Part shown: in pieces, positions 8,440 through 17,663 of the stretch
How the letters are laid out: every line of letters starts with the position of its first letter
Position numbering within the stretch: position 1 is the stretch's first letter
NCBI RefSeq assembly: GCF_900156165.1
Contig: NZ_FTMY01000009.1
Location: 62,001 to 126,000 of the forward strand
Source: Pseudacidovorax sp. RU35E
GTDB lineage: Bacteria; Pseudomonadota; Gammaproteobacteria; Burkholderiales; Burkholderiaceae_C
Reading direction: 5' to 3'
Length of the DNA: 64,000 nucleotides
Program-made: the position numbers and the translations under genes
Notes under the pieces: model-generated
What the model was told of the DNA's origin: nothing
Databases searched by the model: none
What the model saw: only the letters and a program-made list of their open reading frames with translations

Positions 8440-8951
8440 GTGGAGCGCCTCGCACGCCGCCGCGCTTCGTGCCCACCCTCACGACGGTGGTCGATCTGGA
8501 GGTGCCGGCAGTGGCGACCCCGGAGCTGGTGTGGCCAGAGTCGGCTGCAGCGGCGCCCAGGATCGACGTGCCCGCGCCCTTGGCGTCCTCCTCCTCGCAT
8601 CCCGCGCCTGCGACGCCCCCGCCACCGGCCGTCACGGAACCGGCCGCAGTGACCGCACCAACGCCGCAGCAGCCGTCGCCCTCGATGGTTGCACTGCGTC
8701 CGGAAGACGTCTTCGAGATCGAGGAAGAGCTGCTGCACCGGGTGCTCCAGCGCGTCGATCTGCGACTCGAAGAGGCCCTGACCGACGTGGTTTCGCAAGC
8801 CGTGCAGCAGCAGCTCGACGCCATGATCCCGGTGCTGCGCCACCGGCTCGAAGACCAGTTGCGGCAGCTCATTTCCCAGGCCCTGGCGCAGGAGCTGTCG
8901 GCGGCCGAACCCCGTGTTTCCGCCGGGTCTGGTGCACCATCGTTGGGCTAA
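8436..8951 (+). CDS. Hypothetical protein with Pro/Ala-rich linker and helical C-terminus
   Basis: This 171-residue protein overlaps holC by ATGA. Residues 1-35 are a short conserved-looking head, residues 36-85 are a low-complexity Ala/Pro linker, and residues 88-160 are a predicted helical, acidic, coiled-coil-like segment (EDVFEIEEELLHRVLQRVDL). The position after holC and the helical tail resemble the DUF2486-type proteins seen next to holC in Burkholderia, but I cannot confirm membership by eye. No signal peptide or catalytic motif is visible. Its role is unknown, and tight coupling to holC is the only functional hint. Confidence 0.7.
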   Translation: MSGAPRTPPRFVPTLTTVVDLEVPAVATPELVWPESAAAAPRIDVPAPLASSSSHPAPATPPPPAVTEPAAVTAPTPQQPSPSMVALRPEDVFEIEEELLHRVLQRVDLRLEEALTDVVSQAVQQQLDAMIPVLRHRLEDQLRQLISQALAQELSAAEPRVSAGSGAPSLG

Positions 8952-9087
8952 ACTGAATTTCAGGTCGCAAGGCACGAGGGTGCCGCCGGCCGGTGCGTCG
9001 GCCTGGAACTTGCTCCTGCTCGGCGCGCCGGTTGCATCGACCGGTAGACCAACATCAATCCTGTCTTCATCGTTCTGGAGGTTTCTC

Positions 9088-10299
9088 ATGCAATTGAAAT
9101 GGACCGCGGTCGCTTTGGCTGCACTCTCGGTGGTGGCCTGTGGCAAGAAGGAAGAAGCCGCAGCACCCGCGGCGAGCCCTGCAGCCACTGCGGCAGCGCC
9201 CGCGCCTGCTGCACCTCCGGCGGGTGACACGCTGACGGTCAAGATCGGCCATGTGGCGCCCACCAGCGGCGCCATCGCCCACCTCGGCAAGGACAACGAA
9301 CTCGGCGCCAAGATGGCCATCGAGGACCTCAATGCCCAGGGCGTGAAGATCGGCGACAAGACCGCCAAGTTCGAGCTGCTGGCCGAAGACGATGCCGGCG
9401 ATCCGAAGCAGGGCACCGCCGTCGCGCAGAAGCTGGTGGACAGTCAGGTCAACGGCGTGGTCGGCCACCTGAATTCGGGCACCACCATTCCCGCCTCCAA
9501 GCTCTACAGCGACGCCGGCATCCCCCAGATCTCGCCGTCCGCCACCAACCCCAAGTACACCCGTCAGGGCTTCAAGACCACCTTCCGCGTGGTGGCCGAC
9601 GACACGCAGCTCGGCGGCACGCTGGGCAAGTACGCTGTCGAAACCCTCAAGGGCAAGAACATCGCAGTGATCGACGACCGCACGGCCTACGGCCAGGGCG
9701 TCGCCGACGAGTTCGAAAAGGCCGCCAAGGCCGCGGGCGCCACCATCGTGGGTCGCGAGTTCACGACCGACAAGTCCACCGACTTCAACGCCATCCTGAC
9801 CAAGCTCAAGGGGGCCAAGCCCGACGTGCTGTTCTTCGGCGGCATGGACGCCGTGGGCGGCCCGATGCTCAAGCAGGTCAAGCAGCTGGGTCTGAACGTC
9901 AAGTTCATGGGTGGCGACGGCCTGTGCACGGGCGAGCTGGCCAAGCTGGCGGGTGATGCCATCGGCGAAGAGATGGTGTACTGCGCCGAAGCCGGCGGTG
10001 TGGACGGCGACTTCAAGGCGCCGCTGGACGCCTGGAAGGCCAAGTTCAAGGAAAAGAACGGCGTCGACGTGCAGATCTATGCGCCGTATGTCTACGACGC
10101 CGTGCAGGTGCTGGCGGCCGCCATGCAGAAGGCCGGCTCGGCCGATCCGGCCAAGTACCTGCCCGAAGTCGGCAAGATCGAATACAAGGGCCTGACCGGC
10201 CCCATCGCCTTCGACGAGAAGGGCGACATCAAGAACGGCGCCCTGACGCTCTACACCTACAAGGGTGGCCAGCGCACGCAGATCGCCGTGGTGCGCTGA
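9088..10299 (+). CDS. Branched-chain amino acid ABC transporter substrate-binding lipoprotein
   Basis: This 403-residue type I periplasmic binding protein of the LivJ/LivK family has a signal peptide ending in the lipobox-like VVAC, giving a lipid-anchored Cys at about residue 17. An Ala/Pro linker follows to about residue 46, then TLTVKIGHVAPTSGAIAHLG begins the ligand domain. Family members bind leucine, isoleucine, valine or aromatic acids and deliver them to LivHMGF. No permease or ATPase is adjacent, so it is an orphan receptor here. A GGAG ribosome site lies 8-11 bp before the ATG, and a strong terminator follows, so it is transcribed alone. Confidence 0.92.
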   Translation: MQLKWTAVALAALSVVACGKKEEAAAPAASPAATAAAPAPAAPPAGDTLTVKIGHVAPTSGAIAHLGKDNELGAKMAIEDLNAQGVKIGDKTAKFELLAEDDAGDPKQGTAVAQKLVDSQVNGVVGHLNSGTTIPASKLYSDAGIPQISPSATNPKYTRQGFKTTFRVVADDTQLGGTLGKYAVETLKGKNIAVIDDRTAYGQGVADEFEKAAKAAGATIVGREFTTDKSTDFNAILTKLKGAKPDVLFFGGMDAVGGPMLKQVKQLGLNVKFMGGDGLCTGELAKLAGDAIGEEMVYCAEAGGVDGDFKAPLDAWKAKFKEKNGVDVQIYAPYVYDAVQVLAAAMQKAGSADPAKYLPEVGKIEYKGLTGPIAFDEKGDIKNGALTLYTYKGGQRTQIAVVR

Positions 10300-10328
10300 T
10301 CGTCGGCGACAACATCGCTGCACGACCC

Positions 10329-10356
10329 AGGGGCCTTCGGGCCCCTTTTCTTTTTT
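10329..10356 (+). terminator. Rho-independent terminator after the substrate-binding protein gene
   Basis: The stem AGGGGCC / GGCCCCT has a TTCG tetraloop and is followed by TTTCTTTTTT. It lies 29 bp after the stop of the binding-protein gene. Confidence 0.92.
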
Positions 10357-10404
10357 CCGGCGGTGGCGGGTCGCCGCCTGTCTGGCCGGTCGGCCAGACG
10401 CAGA

Positions 10405-11379
10405 TCAATCCAGCTGAAGGTTGATCGAGCGCACGAGCGTGCGCCAGGCCTTGAGGTCGTCGCCGATCACGGTCGCGAACTGCGCGGGACTCGTCTGCGG
10501 CAAGTCGTCGAAGTTGAGTTCGCGCAGCCGCCGGACCACCTCGGGGTCGACCAGCGCCTTCTGCACGGCGCCGTTGAGGCGCTCGATGATGGCGGGCGGC
10601 GTGCGCGCCGGGGCGAGCAGGCCGTACCAGCTGTAGGTGGTGAAGGGATAGCCGGCCTCGGTCATCGTCGGCACGTCGGGCAGCATGGGCAGCCGCTGGG
10701 GCCCGCTGTTGGCCAGCGCACGCACGCGGCCGGCCTTGACCAGTTCGATGGTGGACGAGGTGTCGGCGAAGGCGGCGTCCACCTGCTTGCCTGCGAGGTC
10801 CTGCACGCAGGGGCTGCTGCCCTTGTAGGGCACGTGCAGCATGTCGATGCCGGCCTGTTTCTTCAGGCTCTCCATCGCCAGGTGCCCACCGGAGCCCGCA
10901 CCCCACGAGCAGTAGCTGTACTTGCCCGGATGCGCCTTCACCTCGGCCACGAACTCGCCGAGCGTCCGGGCCGGAAAGTCGGGTCTCACCAGCAGCAAGT
11001 TGCCGCCGCGCCCGATCTGGGCGATGGGCGCGAGATCCTTGACTGGGTCATAGGGCAGCTTGCGGTAGAGGCTCGGATTGACGACCACCGAGGCCGCGTA
11101 GGCGAAGAGCAGCCGGTAGCCGTCGGGCGCGGCGCGGGCGCCAGCCTCGACGCCGAGCACGCCGTTGGCGCCAGGCTTGTTCTCGACCACGAACGGCTGG
11201 CCGAGCTGCTTGCCAAGCGCCTCCGCCATCACGCGGGCGATGGTGTCGGTGCCGCCTGCCGCCGCCGTGGGAACGATCAGCGTCACGGGGCGCTGGGGAT
11301 AGGTGTCTGCGGCGTGAGCGGGTGCGCAGGCGGCCAGGGTGGCCAGGAAGAGGGCGCCGAAGCGCAGTGAAGCAGGCAT
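10405..11379 (-). CDS. Bug-family (tripartite tricarboxylate transporter) substrate-binding protein
   Basis: This 324-residue periplasmic receptor has a signal peptide at residues 1-25 (ALFLATLAACAPAHAADTYP). The Bug signature YPQRPVTLIVPTAAAGGTDT follows, with further blocks such as PGANGVLG and VPYKGSSPCVQDLAGKQVDAA. Bug proteins bind carboxylates and other small anions and are greatly expanded in Burkholderiales. The start was chosen at MPASLRFG because GGAGAC lies just upstream; an ATG 15 bp earlier is possible. It is the last gene of the minus-strand cluster that begins with the porin. No TctA/TctB membrane genes are nearby, so the translocating partner is unknown. Confidence 0.92.
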   Translation of the reverse strand: MPASLRFGALFLATLAACAPAHAADTYPQRPVTLIVPTAAAGGTDTIARVMAEALGKQLGQPFVVENKPGANGVLGVEAGARAAPDGYRLLFAYAASVVVNPSLYRKLPYDPVKDLAPIAQIGRGGNLLLVRPDFPARTLGEFVAEVKAHPGKYSYCSWGAGSGGHLAMESLKKQAGIDMLHVPYKGSSPCVQDLAGKQVDAAFADTSSTIELVKAGRVRALANSGPQRLPMLPDVPTMTEAGYPFTTYSWYGLLAPARTPPAIIERLNGAVQKALVDPEVVRRLRELNFDDLPQTSPAQFATVIGDDLKAWRTLVRSINLQLD

Positions 11380-11440
11380 GGGTGTCTCCGTCATCCGAAT
11401 GTTGCGGGGGAAAGGCTGGGCGATCGGGCGCGGTCGGCCG

Positions 11441-12712
11441 TCAGCGCAGCCCCAGTTGCGCGTGCGTGCCGGCCTCGAGCCGGTCGGCGCTGCTGAGCAG
11501 GAGGTTGCGCGACACGTAGCTGCGCACCTGGCCTGCGCGTTCACGCAGCCATGCCGCCTTGAGCTGCCTTGCCTGCGCGATCTCCGGCGCCTCGCCCTGT
11601 GCGGTGGCCAGCAGGTCGATCACATGCAGCGCGAGCTGCCATTCGCCACGCGAGGCCAGGCTGCTGGCGTGGGCCAGCACCCCGGCCTTGTCCGTGATGG
11701 CCGCACCGATCTCCCGCGCCGCCACGTCGGGCGAGGCGGGGTGCAGGGTGGTGGGGTTGCGGTCCCACCAGCCGTTCTCGGCGCGGTAGACGTCGCGCAC
11801 CACGTAGCTTGGATCGCCATAGGTGGGCTTGAGCCAGTCGGCACCGAAGACGGCCTCGGGGAAATCGAGCCGCGCGAGGATCTGCGCCTCGTTCAGGCCC
11901 TCGTTCATCAGCGCGACTGTCTGCGCCCGCAGCCAGCGCAGGGCATGCGCCGTGTGCAGCAACACCTCGCGGATCGGGGCTTCACCGCGCAGCGTGGGCC
12001 CGAATTCGCGCACGGCGACCTCGGGCCGCAGGGTGGCCAGCTGCTCCAGCGTCTGCGCCCAGCGGACTGGGTCGCGCAGCGTGCGCAGGGGCGTGCCCAC
12101 GTTCGGCATGGAGTCGATGAGGGCCGCGCCGCCATAGAGCACGCGCTGGGCGGGCGCCCAGAGCGCGATGGCGTCGTCCGTCTCCGAGGGCGCCCAGTGC
12201 AGTTCGACCCGGCGCTCGCCCTGGCCGATCACCAGCCGATCCTCGAAGGTCTCGTCCGGATCGTGCATGGCGAGGTGGCGTTCGAAGAACGCCGCCGGCC
12301 GGCGGAACTGCATTTCCGCCAGCCGGTGCTGAAGGCCGGCCGTCTCGCGATAGCGCGCAAGGCGGCGCGGAACGTTCGCATGCGCGATGAGCCGCGGCCG
12401 GGGATCGCCGCGCTGCTCGGCATGGGCCAGCCACTGGTCGATGCCGGCGTTGTAGCCCAGGTGCCCGTGGCTGAAGCACAGGGCATGAAGCGGCGCGTCG
12501 CTCAGCGCACGCAGCGCGGCGATCATGCCCGCCGTCACTTTGCCGCCGGGGCCGGCGTCCACCACCACCAGGCCGACGTTGGTCTCGGCGGCGAAGGCAT
12601 GCCCCTGGCCTCTCAGCAGATGCAGGCCCTCGCCCACGGTGTCGCTGCCTTCGCCGACGATCAGGAAGGGCTTGTCCGCCGGCGCTGCGCGAGTGGGAGG
12701 AACGGCGTTCAT
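11441..12712 (-). CDS. MBL-fold alkylsulfatase-like protein with altered metal site
   Basis: This 423-residue protein has a metallo-beta-lactamase domain (about residues 18-290) followed by an alkylsulfatase-type dimerisation domain (about 300-420, WWDRNPTTLHP...). Sec-alkylsulfatases such as SdsA1 cleave alkyl sulfate esters and use an HxHxDH zinc motif. Here the matching stretch is SHGHLGY: His82 and His84 are kept, but the Asp and last His are Gly86 and Tyr87. The C-terminal SCP2-like domain of full-length SdsA (about 650 residues) is absent, and no signal peptide is visible. It overlaps the next upstream gene by ATGA. Function is uncertain: a divergent hydrolase or a non-catalytic relative. 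Confidence 0.8.
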   Translation of the reverse strand: MNAVPPTRAAPADKPFLIVGEGSDTVGEGLHLLRGQGHAFAAETNVGLVVVDAGPGGKVTAGMIAALRALSDAPLHALCFSHGHLGYNAGIDQWLAHAEQRGDPRPRLIAHANVPRRLARYRETAGLQHRLAEMQFRRPAAFFERHLAMHDPDETFEDRLVIGQGERRVELHWAPSETDDAIALWAPAQRVLYGGAALIDSMPNVGTPLRTLRDPVRWAQTLEQLATLRPEVAVREFGPTLRGEAPIREVLLHTAHALRWLRAQTVALMNEGLNEAQILARLDFPEAVFGADWLKPTYGDPSYVVRDVYRAENGWWDRNPTTLHPASPDVAAREIGAAITDKAGVLAHASSLASRGEWQLALHVIDLLATAQGEAPEIAQARQLKAAWLRERAGQVRSYVSRNLLLSSADRLEAGTHAQLGLR

Positions 12713-14070
12713 GCGAGGGCCTCCGGCGCGGCGGTGCCGGCAAGGCTGGGCGAATGGCCGGTCACCTGCAGCGCAGGCGGATGCCAGCGGCCTTCCAGCA
12801 GGGCGGGTTGCGGAATGTAGGCCCGCAGGCACAGGTAGAACTCGGCCGCTGGTGCCGGCAGCCAGTTGGCGCGCTCGGCCGGATCGGAAGGTGCGTCATG
12901 CGCGATGTGGATCGTGAGGCTGCCATCGGCCGCCCAGTCCAGTCCTTCGCTGCGGTCACCGATGGCGTAGCGGCCGATGGGATTGGCCACCAGCATGTAG
13001 TCGCGGGCGTCATACATCGTGATGGACCAGAAGGCGTCGACCGGCGGCGTTGCGCCGGGGCCGAAGTGCAGCGAATAGCGGCGCCGTCCCGTCAGCGCCT
13101 CGCCCTGCGCATCCTGCCAGGCCATCGGGTAGTAGGCCTCCGCGCTCTCCAGCATGCCGATGTACTTGAGCGCGACCAGCGCCCGCGAGCGATGGTCGTC
13201 GCCGAAGCTGCCCGACACCACCGGCGGCAGCGTCCAGCCTTCGGCGGTGGGCCGGCCGGTCTCGGCGCCGCGCAGCAGGGCCAGCGCCTCGTCGAGCGCA
13301 GGGCCGAGGCGGTCCGGTGCCGCGTGGGACGCTGGGGCGCCGGCCGGGTCCAGGCCCAGGGCGGCCAGGGCAGCGAGCCACTGGCCATCCGGGGCAGGTG
13401 GCGGGTTGGCGTGGAGCGCAGCGCGTACCTGGTGCGCAAAGTGCGCAGGTGTCGGCGGGGCCGAGGCGTCGCAGTCGGGGTCGAAGGCTTCGGGCCGGGC
13501 CGGGCGGCCGGCGATCCAGTCGCTCAGTCGGCGCACCTGCAGTCCATCCTGCACGCCATGGGCGCCGGGCAGGTCGTGCTCCCCGTCGACCAGGATGCGG
13601 CCGATCACCCACACCCAGGGCGTGGGGCAGGCCACCCGGCTGCCGGCCGCCTGCAGTTCGGCCGGTAGCGCGCCTTCCCAGCCCGGAGGCGTCAGGACGA
13701 AGCGACGCGCACCGTTGCCGGTCAGTCGGGTGCCCAGGTGCGCGAACGGATTCGTGAAGAAGTCCAGCAGCCCCAGGACGTAATAGCGCCCCTGCGTGTC
13801 GGGCACCTCGACCACCAGCGGCTCGTCGTCCACATGCAGCCAGGCGGTCGAGTAGAGCGTGTCGTTGTTGGGGGTGACGACCCGGCTGCGGCCCGGTGCG
13901 AGCAGGTGGCGGCTGTGCGTGAACACGTTGCACCAGCGTTGGCCGGCGGGCGCCTCGCCATGCGCCGCCACGCGCCTGGGCGAGGTGGCGGCGCGCATGC
14001 GGCGCATCTCGTAGAGCGGGTAGGCATAGACGACGGCGTCCCGGTCCAGGTGGGCGGTGGTCGTGCTCAT
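12709..14070 (-). CDS. DUF1254/DUF1214 domain protein (copy 2)
   Basis: This 453-residue protein has an N-terminal DUF1254 region (VVTPNNDTLYSTAWLHVDDE, about residues 60-80) and a C-terminal DUF1214 region (VDAFWSITMYDARDYMLVAN, about 360-380). It is a paralogue of the next upstream gene, sharing FWS-T-YDA, IGRxAIGDR and ANWLPxPAxxFYLxLR. DUF1254 proteins are widespread in soil proteobacteria; no biochemical role is firmly established. No signal peptide is present, since the sequence begins STTTAHLDRDAVVYAYPLYE. ATGA overlaps at both ends imply tight translational coupling within the cluster. Confidence 0.85.
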   Translation of the reverse strand: MSTTTAHLDRDAVVYAYPLYEMRRMRAATSPRRVAAHGEAPAGQRWCNVFTHSRHLLAPGRSRVVTPNNDTLYSTAWLHVDDEPLVVEVPDTQGRYYVLGLLDFFTNPFAHLGTRLTGNGARRFVLTPPGWEGALPAELQAAGSRVACPTPWVWVIGRILVDGEHDLPGAHGVQDGLQVRRLSDWIAGRPARPEAFDPDCDASAPPTPAHFAHQVRAALHANPPPAPDGQWLAALAALGLDPAGAPASHAAPDRLGPALDEALALLRGAETGRPTAEGWTLPPVVSGSFGDDHRSRALVALKYIGMLESAEAYYPMAWQDAQGEALTGRRRYSLHFGPGATPPVDAFWSITMYDARDYMLVANPIGRYAIGDRSEGLDWAADGSLTIHIAHDAPSDPAERANWLPAPAAEFYLCLRAYIPQPALLEGRWHPPALQVTGHSPSLAGTAAPEALA

Positions 14071-15431
14071 GCGCCGGCTCCCATCGGCTGCAGCGCCGGG
14101 ATGCGCCACTGGCGTGCGTCGCCGCGCGGGTGGTACAGGCGCAGGATCAGGTAGAAGCGCCCCGCCGGGGTGGGCAGCCAGTTGGCGCCCTCCTCAGGCT
14201 GCGCGTGGCTGAACACGATGCGCAGGCTGCCGTCCTGATCGCGCACGAGTCCCGGCGTTCGATCGCCGATGGCATGGCGGCCGATGGCATTGGGATAGAG
14301 GAAGCGGTCGGCGTCGTAGAGCGTGACCGACCAGAAGGCGTCGGCGGGCGGCAGCGCATCGGCCTCGAAGCGAAGCGTGTAGCGGCGGCTGCCGTCCAGC
14401 AGTTGGCCCTCGGCATCGAAGTGGCCTGCGGCGTAGAGCGCCTCGGTGGTGGCCAGTGCGCCCAGGCCGATGTAGGCCGTCAGGGCGCGGGTGAGGTAGT
14501 CGTGGCCGTAGCGGCCGGCCCGGCCGGCCAGCACCCAGGGCTTGCGCCGCCGACTGCGTGCCGCTTCGGCGACTAGGCGGCTTGCCTCGGTCAGGCCTTG
14601 CAGCAGGCCCTCGCGCGTCGGGGCGTCCAGCGTCTGCCAGTCGAAGCCCGCGCCGGGCCGAAGGCCGGCCTGGCCGAGCCAGGCGACCAGACCCTGGTCT
14701 TCCGGCCGGCCCGGCGCATCGGCCAGCGCGCGGCAGAGGTTGCCGAAGAAGCGCCGCGCCACGTCCTCGGCCGGTACGCCGGCCTGCATGTCGGCCATGG
14801 CATCGACCGGTTCGCCTTCCCAGGCTTCCACGCAGGCCGGGGCTCGCGAGGGAGCCGTCCCTTCGGCGGGGGCGAGTCGGATGCCCGCCTGCAGCGCGCG
14901 GGCGACGGGCAGATCGGCTTCGTCGCCCACCAGGATGCGGCTGATCAGCCAGACCAGGATGGTGGGGCATGCCACCTGGCGCAGATGCGCGAGCGCGGCC
15001 GGCGCCGACTGGCCCGGGCCGAGCAGCAACACCTGTTCGCCCTGGGCCTGGCAGTTGCGGGGGCCCAGGTTCTCGAAGTTCTCGGTGTAGGCGTCATAGA
15101 GCGCCAGCACGAAGTAGCGTCCTGGGTGCTCGGCCGCGGGCGGCACGGTCAGCACGCAAGGCCCGTCGCCGAGGTGGATCCATGCGGTCGTGTAGAGCAG
15201 GTCGTTGGCTGGCGTGACGATGTCGCGGTCCTGGTCCGTGGAGGGCCGGGTGATGGCATGCGGCGCGTTGATGGGGGCGCGGTGCGCGGGGCTGGCTCGG
15301 CCCGTCTGCAGTCGGCAGGTGCGCACCGACTCGATCAGGGGATAGCCATACACGAAGCCGGCCAGGCCCACGGAGCGGGCAAGGTCGCGGCGGCCGGCGT
15401 CCAGGCCGGTGAAGGTGTCGGAAGAGGTCAT
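14067..15431 (-). CDS. DUF1254/DUF1214 domain protein (copy 1)
   Basis: This 454-residue protein has the same two-domain layout as its downstream neighbour: DUF1254 around VTPANDLLYTTAWIHLGDG (about residues 70-90) and DUF1214 around ADAFWSVTLYDADRFLYPNA (about 360-380). The hydrophobic start LAGFVYGYPLIESVR resembles the core of DUF1254 rather than a secretion signal. It follows the acyl-CoA synthetase by 34 bp and overlaps copy 2 by four bases. The pair probably arose by tandem duplication and then diverged, so the two may form a heteromer or act on related substrates. The reaction is unknown. Confidence 0.85.
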   Translation of the reverse strand: MTSSDTFTGLDAGRRDLARSVGLAGFVYGYPLIESVRTCRLQTGRASPAHRAPINAPHAITRPSTDQDRDIVTPANDLLYTTAWIHLGDGPCVLTVPPAAEHPGRYFVLALYDAYTENFENLGPRNCQAQGEQVLLLGPGQSAPAALAHLRQVACPTILVWLISRILVGDEADLPVARALQAGIRLAPAEGTAPSRAPACVEAWEGEPVDAMADMQAGVPAEDVARRFFGNLCRALADAPGRPEDQGLVAWLGQAGLRPGAGFDWQTLDAPTREGLLQGLTEASRLVAEAARSRRRKPWVLAGRAGRYGHDYLTRALTAYIGLGALATTEALYAAGHFDAEGQLLDGSRRYTLRFEADALPPADAFWSVTLYDADRFLYPNAIGRHAIGDRTPGLVRDQDGSLRIVFSHAQPEEGANWLPTPAGRFYLILRLYHPRGDARQWRIPALQPMGAGA

Positions 15432-15465
15432 GGTGTTTGAAGCTCGAAGAACGGGGGGCGGGCCG

Positions 15466-17652
15466 TCAGACCCGCGCGCCGCGGGTTTGCGGAGCGTCTG
15501 GGGCCGACGGGTAGGGAAGTTCGGGCAGGGCCTCACCGGCCAGGGCGCGCCCGACCACGAGCGCGTCCACCGCGACGCAGCCGCCCTCGGTGCGGGAGCG
15601 CGCGATCAGCGGATTGATCTCGGCGCTTTCCAGCGAATCGCCCGCCCGCAGGGCCAGGTCGGCCAGGGCGCACAGCGTGTCGACCAGGCTGTCGAGGTCG
15701 GCCGGGGGCCGACCGCGCGCGCCGTCGAGCACGGCAAACGCGCGCAGTTCGCGCACCATGGCCAGCGCTTCCGCGCGGTCCACGGGCAGCACCCGCACAG
15801 CCACATCGCGCAGCACCTCGGCATGGATGCCGCCGAGCCCCACCAGCAGCACCGGCCCGAACACCGGGTCCTGCCGCACGCCGGCGATGAATTCGGTGCC
15901 GCCTTGCACCATGCGCGCCACCAGGGCACCTTCGCGCTTCGCGTCGGGGCGGCGCTGCGCCACGCGCGCCTGCAGGTCGCGGTAGGCCTGTCGGACGTCG
16001 TCGGCGCCCTGCAGCCCGAGCATCACACCGCCTGCCTCGGTCTTGTGCGGAAGGTCGGCGCTGACCACCTTGAGGGCCACGGCGCCGCCCAGCGTCAGCG
16101 CTGCGTCCGCCGCCTCGGCAGCGTCCCGCGCCCAGCGATGCGGCACGACCGGCACGCCGCATTCGGCCAGCAGGGCCAGGGCCGCCGGCTCGCTCATGGC
16201 GCCTGGCGGCAGCCGCAGCGCCGCGCCGCGCGCGGGCGGCTGGGTCACGGTGCGCGGGGACTGGGCTGCCAGGCGGGCGATGGTGCACACGCCGTCGGAC
16301 GGGTCGGCGAAGACCAGGCAGCGCATGGCTTCCAGCTCGGCGCGCCGCGCGGCCGGCAGCAGCGTGCTGATTGCCAGCAGGGTGTCGGGGAAGGCCTCGC
16401 GCAGCGAGGCGACGAGCGAACGCAGCACCGGCCAGAAGGCCTCGGACGCGCCCGCCGCCGCCAGGAAGCCCATCCACGAGGCGAAGCCCTGGTCCTGCAG
16501 CATCAGGCGCGCGCTGCGTTCCATCAGGCTGAGGTCGTTGGTCACCTGGCCCGTGATGTCCACGGGATTGCGCGGCGCCGCGAAGGGCACCCATTCGCGC
16601 AGCGTTGCCTGGGCCTGCAGGCTCAGGGGCCGCACGTCCAGCCCCAGGGCGTCGGCCGCATCCGCCATCAGCGCGCCCACGCCGCCCGACAGGGTGAACA
16701 GGCCCAGACTGCGGTCGCGGGGCCGGCCCGCCACGGCGGCGCTGTGGGCCAGGTCGAAGAATTCGGTGAGGGTGTGGGCGCGCATCACGCCATGGCGGCG
16801 CATCACGGCCTCGTACACCGCGTCGTCGCCGGCCAGCGCGGCCGTGTGCGAAGCCGCGGCCTCCGCGCCCAGCGCCGTCTGGCCGACCTTGACCATCACC
16901 ACCGGCTTGCCCGCCGCCTGGGCCAGGGCCAGCGCCTCGCGCAGCCGCTCCCCGTCGCGGCAGCCTTCCATGTAACCCATGATCACGTCGGTGCCCGGAT
17001 CGCGGGCCAGCCAGGCCAGGCAGTCGGCGAACTGCACGTCGGCCTCGTTTCCCGTGGTGGCCCACAGCGACAGGCCCACGCCGCGCTCGCGGGCCATGGC
17101 ATAGGCATAGGCGCCGAACGCGCCGGACTGACTCACCAACCCGATGCGCCCCGGCGCCACCCGGCCCACACCCGGCGCCGGCGAGAAGGTGGCATAGACC
17201 TGCGTGCGCAGGTTCATGAAGCCCAGGCAGTTCGGGCCGATGAGGCGGATCCCCGCCTCGCGCACGCGCTGGCCGAGCCGCTGCTGCGCGGCGACGCCGT
17301 CGCCGCCGATCTCGGCATAGCCCGACGAGAAGAGCACCAGCCCGCGCACGCCGGCGGCGATGGCGTCCTCCACGGCCTCCTCGACGCGGGCGGCGGGCAC
17401 TGCGAGGATCGCCAAGTCCACCGGCGCACCGATCGCGCGCAGGCTCGCATGGGCGGGCAGGCCCTGGACCTGATCGGTGGTGGGATTGACGGCGTAGAGC
17501 CGGCCTTCGTAGCCGAAGCGACGGAGGTAGTCGACCGGGATGCCGCCGATCTTCTGAGGGTTGGCCGAGGCGCCGACCACGGCGATCGACTGCGGATCGA
17601 ACAGGGCCGAGAGGCTGGCGAGCCCCTGGTCCAGGGTGTTGGAGGCGTTCAT
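15466..17652 (-). CDS. Acetate/acyl-CoA ligase, NDP-forming (ACD type)
   Basis: This 728-residue fusion has a CoA-binding Rossmann domain (about residues 12-140, SIAVVGASANPQKIGG), a succinyl-CoA-synthetase-like domain (about 150-470, IGLVSQSGAFGAY) and a C-terminal ATP-grasp domain (about 490-715, VALKVVSADLPHKTEAGGVM). Such enzymes interconvert an acyl-CoA with the free acid while making or using ATP or GTP. In Comamonadaceae they often sit beside Bug receptors in aromatic or organic acid gene clusters. The start MNASNTLDQGL lies 11 bp after the porin stop. Within this cluster it would activate an imported acid, but the acid is not identified. Confidence 0.9.
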   Translation of the reverse strand: MNASNTLDQGLASLSALFDPQSIAVVGASANPQKIGGIPVDYLRRFGYEGRLYAVNPTTDQVQGLPAHASLRAIGAPVDLAILAVPAARVEEAVEDAIAAGVRGLVLFSSGYAEIGGDGVAAQQRLGQRVREAGIRLIGPNCLGFMNLRTQVYATFSPAPGVGRVAPGRIGLVSQSGAFGAYAYAMARERGVGLSLWATTGNEADVQFADCLAWLARDPGTDVIMGYMEGCRDGERLREALALAQAAGKPVVMVKVGQTALGAEAAASHTAALAGDDAVYEAVMRRHGVMRAHTLTEFFDLAHSAAVAGRPRDRSLGLFTLSGGVGALMADAADALGLDVRPLSLQAQATLREWVPFAAPRNPVDITGQVTNDLSLMERSARLMLQDQGFASWMGFLAAAGASEAFWPVLRSLVASLREAFPDTLLAISTLLPAARRAELEAMRCLVFADPSDGVCTIARLAAQSPRTVTQPPARGAALRLPPGAMSEPAALALLAECGVPVVPHRWARDAAEAADAALTLGGAVALKVVSADLPHKTEAGGVMLGLQGADDVRQAYRDLQARVAQRRPDAKREGALVARMVQGGTEFIAGVRQDPVFGPVLLVGLGGIHAEVLRDVAVRVLPVDRAEALAMVRELRAFAVLDGARGRPPADLDSLVDTLCALADLALRAGDSLESAEINPLIARSRTEGGCVAVDALVVGRALAGEALPELPYPSAPDAPQTRGARV

Positions 17653-17663
17653 GGTCGCTGCGC

